From Akkermansiaceae bacterium (GTDB taxonomy: Bacteria > Verrucomicrobiota > Verrucomicrobiia > Verrucomicrobiales > Akkermansiaceae), in contig JARFPV010000251.1 of the NCBI GenBank assembly GCA_029288115.1, positions 1 to 6,438 of the forward strand: a stretch of 6,438 nucleotides of DNA, given 5' to 3'. The first letter of the stretch is position 1. Every line of letters starts with the position of its first letter. Below, piece by piece: positions 1-6,294 of the stretch. The notes under the pieces were generated by a model. The model made no database searches and was not told where the DNA came from. It worked only from the letters and a program-made list of their open reading frames with translations. The position numbers and the translations under genes were made by a program.

Positions 1-82
1 CAGCATGCACCGTGCTGCCGACGAAAAGCCCAGCCATCATAACGAGCCAAAGCCATATCCTCATTTGCCTATTCGTTTTCAT
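1..82 (-). CDS. N-terminus of an exported protein (signal peptide only, cut by window edge)
   Basis: Reading leftwards from an ATG at 82, the minus strand encodes 27 codons before the window ends. The peptide has a basic start (MKTNRQMR), a hydrophobic stretch from about residue 9 to 25 (IWLWLVMMAGLFVGSTV) and a small-residue end (VHA) suited to signal peptidase I cleavage after residue 27. This is a textbook Sec signal peptide, so the product is probably periplasmic, outer-membrane or secreted. The mature protein lies outside the window, so I cannot assign a function. An in-frame ATG at codon 7 is an alternative start. No Shine-Dalgarno sequence is visible upstream of either. The gene follows ompH on the same strand, but a terminator lies between them, so it probably has its own promoter, or is reached only by read-through. 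Confidence 0.6.
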   Translation of the reverse strand, partial: MKTNRQMRIWLWLVMMAGLFVGSTVHA

Positions 83-184
83 GATCAGTCGGTTGCCATG
101 CGTGGTTAATAGATTTCAAGCACGCAAAACGAAACTGCACACAATCCTCACTGGCGTCAATCTCATCCCCTGTTTCATCAGGAT

Positions 185-223
185 AAAAAACACCCTCCTC
201 CCATGCTGAGGGGAGAAGGGTGT
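185..223 (-). terminator. Rho-independent terminator after the ompH-like gene
   Basis: A 13-bp stem with one C-A mismatch pairs 190-202 with 211-223 around an 8-base loop. The stem is GC-rich, and on the minus strand it is followed directly by a run of six T (185-190 read in reverse). It begins 28 bases past the ompH stop codon, so it should end the ompH transcript and separate it from the exported-protein gene further left. On the plus strand the hairpin is not followed by a T run, so it appears to act in one direction only. Confidence 0.85.
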
Positions 224-251
224 GGTAAAAAAGAATTTGTTACTCGCCCGG

Positions 252-866
252 TTATGGGTTCTCAGGAGCGGCTGGAGCTTCAGGTGCGGCAGGCGCATCC
301 TTGTTGAGTTCAGTGAGCAAAGCGGCAGTGATGTCTGTAGCGTCCTTCGTGTAGAGCAAGAACGGCACCTGGTTCGCACTCAGGCCAGACTTATCGAGCA
401 CGAAGTCGAAGTCCTCTTTTTTCGAGTGATCAACAATGCGTTTGCGGATCTCTTCAAGAATACCCTGCATACTTGCCTGTTTCTTGAGTTCAAGAGCGCG
501 GGTGCGGCGGCCGAGAAACTCACGACGTTCACGGTCCATTGCCTTCGCTTCGTCGAGCTTAAGCTGAAACTCCTTGGACTTCTCACGCTTGACGCTGTCG
601 CTGAGTGTGGGGTCTTCGATCTTTTTCTTCAGCACCTGAAGTTCTTCCTCCAGCTTGCGGATACCGGCAAGACGCTCGTTGTTTTCCTTCTGGATGCGTG
701 CAAATTCCTCACTGAACTTCTGCTGCTCCTCGGTGGTGCGGTGATACTCCTTGAAGAGCTTCTGCATGTCCACTGTAGCGATTTTGAGGCGCTGTGCACT
801 GGCTGTTCCCACTGAAATCACGGCAAAGGCGCAAAGAACGAGGGAAAGTTGAATGTATTTTTTCAT
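252..866 (-). CDS. ompH: OmpH/Skp-family periplasmic chaperone
   Basis: This 204-residue protein has an N-terminal signal peptide (MKKYIQLSLVLCAFAVISVG, then TASA, cleavage predicted after residue 24). It continues with the short beta strand typical of OmpH/Skp (LKIATVDMQKLFKEY, about 27-41). A long Lys/Glu/Arg-rich coiled-coil region spans roughly 42-140, and a closing alpha/beta segment carries VDHSKKEDFDFVLDKSG. Members of this family form trimers with tentacle-like helices that hold unfolded outer membrane proteins in the periplasm. The length is slightly above E. coli Skp, partly because of an Ala/Pro tail containing two copies of APAAPE (residues 191-202). The ATG at 866 is chosen because it opens the signal peptide directly. 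No Shine-Dalgarno is seen. In many genomes the gene sits beside bamA and lipid A genes, but here it stands divergent to panC and is followed by a terminator, so it may be monocistronic. Family assignment rests on the overall pattern and is fairly secure; the exact client range is unknown. Confidence 0.88.
   Translation of the reverse strand: MKKYIQLSLVLCAFAVISVGTASAQRLKIATVDMQKLFKEYHRTTEEQQKFSEEFARIQKENNERLAGIRKLEEELQVLKKKIEDPTLSDSVKREKSKEFQLKLDEAKAMDRERREFLGRRTRALELKKQASMQGILEEIRKRIVDHSKKEDFDFVLDKSGLSANQVPFLLYTKDATDITAALLTELNKDAPAAPEAPAAPENP
261..296 (-). repeat. Imperfect 18-bp tandem repeat encoding the APAAPE tail of the OmpH-like protein
   Basis: The last coding stretch of the ompH-like gene contains two adjacent 18-base units, each encoding Ala-Pro-Ala-Ala-Pro-Glu, followed by Asn-Pro and the stop. 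The units differ mostly at third codon positions, so the duplication is either old or maintained by selection on the peptide. Such Ala/Pro tails are usually flexible and extended, and copy number may vary between strains. Confidence 0.7.
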
Positions 867-977
867 AGTAGATTACTGGATATTTCTGGTGGTATTCGGG
901 GAGCACAGCGATACCGTGCACAGGGTCAAGCTGCACAGTTTCGCGCAGCGCGTCAATACCTATCCCCCGTCAATCTC
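867..977. promoter_or_regulatory. Divergent ompH-panC intergenic region with three GCACAG words at 15-bp spacing
   Basis: This 111-base spacer must hold the promoters for both the minus-strand ompH-like gene and plus-strand panC. I cannot identify a convincing -35/-10 pair for either. TTGAC-like words occur on the minus strand (near 924-929 and 951-956) but lack a good -10 at proper spacing. The hexamer GCACAG occurs at 903-908, 918-923 and 933-938, exactly 15 bases apart, and could be a direct-repeat binding site or chance. Neither gene has a recognisable Shine-Dalgarno sequence at its start. Confidence 0.45.
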
Positions 978-1829
978 GTGAAAATCATCACCACCACAAA
1001 AGCACTCATTGAGGAAATTAAAGCATCAACAAGCAAGGGACCGTCTGCTCTTGTCCCTACGATGGGCGCACTGCACCAAGGCCATCTAGAATTGGTCCGC
1101 CACGCACGCAAATCCTCAGGCACAAATGGCCGCGTAATTGTCAGCCTGTTTGTGAACCCTACCCAGTTCGATCGCGCTGAGGATCTTGAGAATTACCCGC
1201 GCACCATGGACGAGGATTTGGATCTATGCCAAACCGAGGGTGTGGACATCGTTTTCGCCCCGGATCCAGGTGCAATGTATTGTCAGGACCACTCGGTCAC
1301 TGTGACCGAGGATTCCCTGGCTGAGCGACTTTGCGGCGCGACGCGGCCCGGACATTTTGATGGTGTCTGCACCGTTGTGTTAAAACTTTTCAACCTCTGT
1401 GCCGCGGATATTGCAGTTTTTGGGAAAAAAGACTACCAACAACTCGCTATCGTTCGTCGCATGGTGAGAGATCTAAACGTGCCGGTTCGCGTCGAAGGAG
1501 TGGAGACGGTTCGCGAAGACAGCGGGCTGGCACTATCGTCTCGCAATGCTCGACTTACCCAAAACCAGCATGCAGATGCCCCGCGAATTAGACGGGCACT
1601 TTTGGCGGCAAAAAATTCTCACTCCCGAGGAGAAACATCAGTTGATGAACTACTTCATATCGCTCGCAAAGAGATCGAGTCTTCTGATGCGGGTGCACGC
1701 ATCGACTATTTGGAGCTGCTCGACGCCGAATCACTACAGCCGATCAGCCAAGTCTCTCATCCCGCCGTGATGGCGACTGCTGTATTCTATGGCAATGTGC
1801 GATTGATCGACAACATCGAGATGGGTTAG
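978..1829 (+). CDS. panC: Pantothenate synthetase (pantoate--beta-alanine ligase)
   Basis: PanC joins pantoate and beta-alanine using ATP, via a pantoyl-adenylate intermediate, to make pantothenate (vitamin B5) for coenzyme A. It is a cytoplasmic enzyme. The 283-residue product matches the family's usual length of about 280. Visible hallmarks are VPTMGALHQGHLELV, with the nucleotidyltransferase HxGH motif at 33-36; SLFVNPTQF (56-64); NYPRTMDEDL (72-81); TRPGHFDGV (122-130); FGKKDYQQL (148-156); and LALSSRN (184-190), the KMSKS-like loop. The start is set at GTG 978, because KIITTTKAL aligns with the normal PanC N-terminus. The frame is open back to an ATG at 849, but that start would overlap the divergent ompH gene and add 43 unlike residues. 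One oddity is GVETVRE (174-180), where the family usually has GVP followed by a similar basic/acidic stretch. No panB or panD is in view. The 3' end overlaps the menD stop codon. Confidence 0.96.
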   Translation: MKIITTTKALIEEIKASTSKGPSALVPTMGALHQGHLELVRHARKSSGTNGRVIVSLFVNPTQFDRAEDLENYPRTMDEDLDLCQTEGVDIVFAPDPGAMYCQDHSVTVTEDSLAERLCGATRPGHFDGVCTVVLKLFNLCAADIAVFGKKDYQQLAIVRRMVRDLNVPVRVEGVETVREDSGLALSSRNARLTQNQHADAPRIRRALLAAKNSHSRGETSVDELLHIARKEIESSDAGARIDYLELLDAESLQPISQVSHPAVMATAVFYGNVRLIDNIEMG

Positions 1830-3427
1830 ATTGTCTCCCAAGCCTGCCAGAACGCCTTGGTCTGCCCGGCATCTGGGATGACTTCAACGACGGTTGTCTG
1901 ATCTTCTGGTTCAAAATCAAATCCCTCCATGCCGCGGACGCATACGTAGTTCATACCCCACATCGATGCCCAATCACGAAAACTGTGCGTGTGCGTATTC
2001 ACAACCAGATCGCTGGTCTCCCGGTTCAGATTCTGCACCGCCGGCAGCCGTTCAAAAATCTTCCCTCCCCCGTTGTTAATCACCACAAGCATCCTGCCCC
2101 GACACTCCACTTGTCCTAACAGCGCCGGCGCGGAAAGATCATAAAGAGCTGTCAGGTCACCGAACACTCCCCATGCGTCTTCCGCATTTGCAGTCGCCCC
2201 AAGCCAACTGGCGATTTGACCATCGATTCCGTTGGCTCCGCGATTCGCACGCACCAATTCATATGGCACATCAAGTTGGGCAAAATCATTCCATTCACGG
2301 ATGGGAAGACTATTGCCAAGGTAGAGGCTCGTGCCCATGGTTGCCATCACTGAGAGGGTGCGCACCATTCCCGGTTCACTTTCCGGGAACGATTCTAACA
2401 ACTCCGTGATTTTCCCACCAGGACGTTTGGCTATCTTCAGATAATCTTGGCTATCACCCGCATGACTCACGTTTCCCAGCGCTCGAACCAGACGTGATAC
2501 ATTTCCCGTAATGACTTTGCTCGTGCGAGCCAGGCCTGCGAAACCAGTGCGACTCAACGACACGACATTGACATCCGTCATCTCCTCCAGATCGCGCCAG
2601 AATCGCCCGACCGGAACCTCACCAATGCGTAACACATTGGCTGGTGGCTGATTTTTCAGGATCCGGTCGCCATCTTGAATCACCAGTTTTCCAAGCACTT
2701 CACGCAAGCCGCTGGTGCTGTCCGCCAGCACTGGAACACCAAGATCGCGCAAGAAATGCCAAACTTCCTCCCGGTCCTCAGGTTCAAGGCCACCGAGCAT
2801 TACGACCAGACCACGCCAAGCGTCAGCAATCACCTCAATAGCCGGGCGCATATCGATGTCTTGTCGTGCTTGCTCCACTGCGGCAATGCGGACTTTAGAA
2901 AGTCGTGGATTGTCAGAGAGTGAGCCAAGATCACTTTCCTCAACACAGATGTTCAGGTGCCATGGATTCACACCATCCCAGCCGGCTAACAAATCAATCA
3001 CATCACTCCAGCTAACATCCTCACTGCCTGAGACGTAATTTCCATAAATACCAACCTGCTCGATGGCTTGGGGGGCGCCACTTCCTCTGAATTCCGCAGG
3101 GCGATCCGCCGAAATCACGACCAATGGTCGCCTCTGGTAATGTGCCTCGATCACTGCGGGTAGAAGCTCTGCAACTGCCGTGCCTGAGGTGGTCACCACC
3201 GCGCATGCCGCACCGGATGCCACGGTTCTGCCAAGCGCAAAGAATCCCGCAGCACGCTCCTCAAAATGGTTCCACACTTTGAGTTCTCCCGTGTCACCAG
3301 ACTGTTCCAACTCACAGAGTGCAGCCACCAGCGGCATGTTCCGAGCACCGGCGCAGACCACATACTCACGGATACCAGCAGCTGCGCATGCGCTGGCAAT
3401 ATCATAAATCCATCCTCGGCTCGACAC
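1826..3427 (-). CDS. menD: MenD, SEPHCHC synthase (menaquinone biosynthesis), divergent
   Basis: MenD is a thiamine-diphosphate enzyme that decarboxylates 2-oxoglutarate and adds the product to isochorismate, giving SEPHCHC, the first committed step of classical menaquinone synthesis. Starting from GTG 3427, the 533-residue product shows HFEERAAGFFALG (54-66, containing the ThDP-activating Glu57), TTSGTAVAELLPAVIEAHY (79-97), ISADRPAEFRGSGAPQAIEQ (105-124), and the C-terminal ThDP site from GDL (423) to NN (451-452), continuing GGGKIFERLP. The usual N-terminal PGSRS signature reads AGARN here (26-30); its Arg is kept. GTG 3427 gives an N-terminus like that of E. coli MenD. Other in-frame starts are TTG 3469, which overlaps the kinase stop, and GTG 3493; both add a hydrophobic leader out of place in a cytosolic enzyme. 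The gene lies 38 bases after the kinase on the same strand, so it is probably co-transcribed. Its stop codon overlaps that of panC. Function is confident; the start is not. Confidence 0.9.
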   Translation of the reverse strand: MSSRGWIYDIASACAAAGIREYVVCAGARNMPLVAALCELEQSGDTGELKVWNHFEERAAGFFALGRTVASGAACAVVTTSGTAVAELLPAVIEAHYQRRPLVVISADRPAEFRGSGAPQAIEQVGIYGNYVSGSEDVSWSDVIDLLAGWDGVNPWHLNICVEESDLGSLSDNPRLSKVRIAAVEQARQDIDMRPAIEVIADAWRGLVVMLGGLEPEDREEVWHFLRDLGVPVLADSTSGLREVLGKLVIQDGDRILKNQPPANVLRIGEVPVGRFWRDLEEMTDVNVVSLSRTGFAGLARTSKVITGNVSRLVRALGNVSHAGDSQDYLKIAKRPGGKITELLESFPESEPGMVRTLSVMATMGTSLYLGNSLPIREWNDFAQLDVPYELVRANRGANGIDGQIASWLGATANAEDAWGVFGDLTALYDLSAPALLGQVECRGRMLVVINNGGGKIFERLPAVQNLNRETSDLVVNTHTHSFRDWASMWGMNYVCVRGMEGFDFEPEDQTTVVEVIPDAGQTKAFWQAWETI

Positions 3428-3465
3428 GCTGATGAGACTGGAGAAACACGGGATAAGAAGCAAGA

Positions 3466-5502
3466 TCAATGACCGAGCTGTAGCTCGAAACACGCACCTT
3501 CGTCGCTGTCGACGATTCGAAGATCACCACCCAAGGCACGGGCTAATCGCCTGGAAAGCGCAAGACCTAAACCCACGCCGGGTTTCGTGTGAGCTGCCTC
3601 TTGCGCAGACTTGTGAAAAGCTCGAAACAGCCTCTTTCGTTCTCCAACCAACACACCTCTTCCTTGGTCGCACACCTGGAAAACAATCTGCTTGCCTCGC
3701 GCGAGAGAGCGCAAAGTAATGATGTTTCCACAACCCTCTCCGCTCGCATACTTGCTCGCGTTATCCACAAGGTTAAAAATGATCTGCTCCACGGCCGTGG
3801 TATCAACTTCCACCGTGAGCCGTGCAAGTTCCTCGGGAACTTCACAGCGCAGCTCCATCCCGACTTCTTCAGCACGTTTCCTGAGCCGCTCACACATCCT
3901 GTCGATGAGTGCACCCACCTCCACTTTCTCAACACGTGCACGTGCGCTACCTCTCTCGATACGGGAGTATGCGAGCACATTTTCAACCAGGTGTGTTAGA
4001 CGTGCCGACTCCTTACGCAGAGTGTCGAGGTAAGTTTGTTTTTTGTCTTCATCACGCACCATTCCCTCGGCAAGCAAATCCGAATAAAGGCTGAATGTTG
4101 TCAGGGGTGTGCGAAGCTCGTGGGTTACTGAAGAAACGAAGGATGCCCGGCGTTCACTCAGCTTGACCACCCCTCGAAGAAGGATCATGGCGGCAAGCGC
4201 GGCAAGCACCGCGCCTACCCATGCTACGGCGAGCGTTTTACGCATCGGCGTCCAACCGCCGGGAGCTGCCACAGCAACCTCGCCAGGCAGTAACCGCCAT
4301 GGCAGGGCTGCCAGAACCATGGGGTCATTAGCATTTGGATCAGGCACTTCACCCAATAGAATTTTAACACCCTGCTGAACTGGCTCCAGCTGTGCCTCTG
4401 GCAACAAGTCACGGATGCTTTTTATCAGTTCGTTACGAATACTTTCAGCATCAAGCCACACGCCTTGCACACGCTTGCCCTGTGAATCCTGCACCTGCCG
4501 CACAAGCATCAACTCGTTTCCGATCCAAACCGGATGCAGCGGTGATTGGTATGCGCCTTCCACTACGTCTTGACCTGCCTTGAGTGCACGCTGAAGCACG
4601 GAGTCACCAGCTGTTGAGTCTAACATCTGCTTCTTGTCTCGCGATACCTGATCCTCCTTGGTAACCGGGGGTTTGGGTGACGCAGGTGATGGATTCTCTT
4701 TGTTTGCCGCCTGGGAAGAACCTTTCGCCTGATCCTGATCCCACGACTTACTATTTCCGTAGCGGTTCACCACGGATTTCTGCACAATTTCCTTTCGCTT
4801 GGCTTTTTCAGTGGCGTTGTAATTCACTTGGTAATCCTTCATGCCGCGCACCTTCGCCTGAGGGTTTGCAATTCGCTGTTGTTTCACAGTTTCCATCTGT
4901 TCCTGAACCTCTGGAGACGGAAGGTCTAGTATTTCTTCCCCGGTTCCGAAACGGGATGCCACCGCAGAAATCACACCCAGGTTATTGTCCTCGAGATCAA
5001 TCTGAACGTTACGCTTCGCCTTCCATCCTGAAAAAGTAGCGTCCTCATAAATAAGGTTCTTCAGACTCTGAAAATTATCCTTATTCATTGCCGAAAGCTT
5101 CACCCCCTGCTGCACCGGCAACAGGTCATTACTCCATTCGTTTTTCACTCCATCCCAGCCGTTCACCTGCGGTGTGCTGAGGTTTCCTTGATCGATCTGG
5201 AAGTGCAATTTCACATTCTCGGGAATCTCTACATTCAAGGGAGTAAGACGGTTTGCCCGTTGCATATCCACATCACGGAAATGCCACGCAGGACGATTGT
5301 TTTCCTCCGCCAAGATTCCAGCCGCATAGGTATCCATCCGCCAGAGCGCGATACGGATACGTCCTTCCAACTCAGCCTTCGCCTCAGCCTGAGCGGTCTC
5401 CTTTTCCAGCCCGAGCGTGTGACGTGTAATCACACCCATCGCTCCGAATACCAGTAAGGCAATCAGTCCGGAAACAAACCATATGACCCAAGGTCGATTC
5501 AT
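3466..5502 (-). CDS. Membrane sensor histidine kinase with large periplasmic domain, no HAMP
   Basis: This 678-residue kinase probably autophosphorylates and passes phosphate to the response regulator encoded just upstream. Transmembrane helix 1 is at about residues 5-26. A long, presumably periplasmic, region follows (27-420), then transmembrane helix 2 (about 421-443). The cytoplasmic catalytic core has the H-box HELRTP with His461, N-box NLVDNASKYAS (577-587), G1 box DQGRG (612-616), F-box-like LFRAFHKS (625-632) and G2 box GVGLGLALS (642-650). All key residues are present. TM2 runs almost directly into HisKA, leaving no room for a HAMP domain. The sensor matches no domain I can name. It opens with ALWRMDTYAAGILAEEN (52-68), has a Pro/Ser/Lys-rich low-complexity linker near 258-292, and contains PVQQGVK twice (129-135 and 374-380). 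The start is ATG 5502; a TTG immediately before it is less likely. The gene begins 24 bases after the regulator stop, so the two are surely in one operon. Confidence 0.93.
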   Translation of the reverse strand: MNRPWVIWFVSGLIALLVFGAMGVITRHTLGLEKETAQAEAKAELEGRIRIALWRMDTYAAGILAEENNRPAWHFRDVDMQRANRLTPLNVEIPENVKLHFQIDQGNLSTPQVNGWDGVKNEWSNDLLPVQQGVKLSAMNKDNFQSLKNLIYEDATFSGWKAKRNVQIDLEDNNLGVISAVASRFGTGEEILDLPSPEVQEQMETVKQQRIANPQAKVRGMKDYQVNYNATEKAKRKEIVQKSVVNRYGNSKSWDQDQAKGSSQAANKENPSPASPKPPVTKEDQVSRDKKQMLDSTAGDSVLQRALKAGQDVVEGAYQSPLHPVWIGNELMLVRQVQDSQGKRVQGVWLDAESIRNELIKSIRDLLPEAQLEPVQQGVKILLGEVPDPNANDPMVLAALPWRLLPGEVAVAAPGGWTPMRKTLAVAWVGAVLAALAAMILLRGVVKLSERRASFVSSVTHELRTPLTTFSLYSDLLAEGMVRDEDKKQTYLDTLRKESARLTHLVENVLAYSRIERGSARARVEKVEVGALIDRMCERLRKRAEEVGMELRCEVPEELARLTVEVDTTAVEQIIFNLVDNASKYASGEGCGNIITLRSLARGKQIVFQVCDQGRGVLVGERKRLFRAFHKSAQEAAHTKPGVGLGLALSRRLARALGGDLRIVDSDEGACFELQLGH

Positions 5503-5526
5503 CAATTTACCATTTAGATTTTACTA

Positions 5527-6213
5527 TCATCCTACCATGTAGCCTTTCCCGCGCACGGTGACCACGACGTTTGTACCTTTATCGCCTAGCTTCTCACGCA
5601 GATGTGCGACGTGCATGTCGATCGTGCGAGTCTCAATATTTTTCGGATCGATACGCCAGACTTGTTGTAGCAATTCCTCGCGCGCAACGGCACGACCTTT
5701 GTTTGATATGAGGTACTTCAGCAAATCACCTTCACGCTCGGATAGCTCCTTACGGTCGCCATCGGCAAGCTGGATCTCCCTACGTGAGAAGTCCACCTCG
5801 CCTCCGTCATATTGAAAACTATTGTCACCCACCGTGCGCTCACTGCTTCGGCGTAACACAGCATCCACACGTGCCAGGAGTTCGCGCACGCTGAATGGCT
5901 TCACCACGTAATCGTCCGCACCCATTGTAAGACCCTTCACCCGGTCGGCTTCCTCTCCTCGGGCCGATAAGATAATGACCGGCTGCCCCGGGCGCTCCTT
6001 GCGCAGAGCCTCGAGCACTTCAAACCCACTATAATGGGGCATAACCAGATCAAGCAGGAGAAGCTGGTAGGATGCTCGCAAGGCCTTCTCCATACCCTCA
6101 CGACCGTCCGCAGCCGAGATCACTTCATAACCAGCGAAGCTCAGAGCATCTACAACGCCCTGACGCACTGCATTATCGTCTTCAACGACTAGTATGACTG
6201 GATTTTCTTTCAT
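5527..6213 (-). CDS. OmpR/PhoB-family DNA-binding response regulator
   Basis: This 228-residue regulator has a receiver domain (about 5-115) and a winged-helix DNA-binding domain (about 130-228). The receiver keeps the acidic pocket E11-D12-D13, the phosphoacceptor Asp55 in LLLLDLVMP, the switch residues Ser83 (ILSAR) and Tyr102, and Lys105 in VVKPF. The output domain shows the family pattern ELSEREGDLLKYLISNKGR, then EELLQQVW, then TIDMHVAHLREKLGD with the recognition helix, ending in VRGKGYMVG in the wing. Phosphorylation by the downstream kinase should favour dimer formation and binding to direct-repeat DNA sites. It is the first gene of a regulator-kinase-menD run on this strand. Upstream lie a 20-bp tandem repeat and a TTTACA direct repeat that are plausible autoregulatory sites. 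The ATG at 6213 opens the receiver domain at normal length. No Shine-Dalgarno is visible. Sequence alone does not show whether it is PhoB, a redox regulator or something else, so no symbol is given. Confidence 0.95.
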   Translation of the reverse strand: MKENPVILVVEDDNAVRQGVVDALSFAGYEVISAADGREGMEKALRASYQLLLLDLVMPHYSGFEVLEALRKERPGQPVIILSARGEEADRVKGLTMGADDYVVKPFSVRELLARVDAVLRRSSERTVGDNSFQYDGGEVDFSRREIQLADGDRKELSEREGDLLKYLISNKGRAVAREELLQQVWRIDPKNIETRTIDMHVAHLREKLGDKGTNVVVTVRGKGYMVG

Positions 6214-6227
6214 AACGAATTCGATTT

Positions 6228-6267
6228 CTTATCACCAATTCGGTGGGCTTATCACCAATTCGGTGGG
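6228..6267 (-). repeat. Perfect 20-bp tandem duplication upstream of the response regulator
   Basis: The plus-strand unit cttatcaccaattcggtggg occurs twice with no gap and no mismatch (6228-6247 and 6248-6267). Each unit contains an imperfect dyad, CACC-GAATT-GGTG on the minus strand, so in RNA each could form a small hairpin and in DNA each could be a dimer site. Two turns of the helix are about 21 bp, so the two copies face nearly the same side of the DNA. The proximal copy ends 14 bases before the regulator start codon. Confidence 0.85.
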
Positions 6268-6294
6268 AAAATACCATCCTGCCGACGATTTGTC

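Noticed and set aside
222..815. 197-residue plus-strand reading frame opposite the ompH-like gene
   Set aside because: It is Leu/Phe/Val-rich in the way expected from the antisense of a Lys/Glu-rich coiled coil. It has no family resemblance and lies fully opposite a well-supported gene.
849..977. N-terminal extension of panC from ATG 849
   Set aside because: It would overlap the start of the divergent ompH-like gene and adds 43 residues with no PanC likeness. The GTG at 978 gives the normal length and N-terminus.
1838..1860. Hairpin CCAAG...CTTGG near the panC-menD junction as a terminator
   Set aside because: The stem is only 5 bp with a 13-base loop and no T run on either strand, and it lies inside the menD coding sequence.
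3428..3493. Signal peptide or membrane anchor on MenD
   Set aside because: The hydrophobic stretch appears only if translation starts at upstream GTG or TTG codons. MenD is a cytosolic enzyme and its homologous N-terminus begins at about 3427.
4677..5039. 120-residue plus-strand frame opposite the kinase sensor domain
   Set aside because: It is fully antisense to the kinase gene, Pro/Ser-rich, and has no recognisable features.
6228..6267. CRISPR array
   Set aside because: The two 20-bp units are directly adjacent with no spacer, and there are only two of them.
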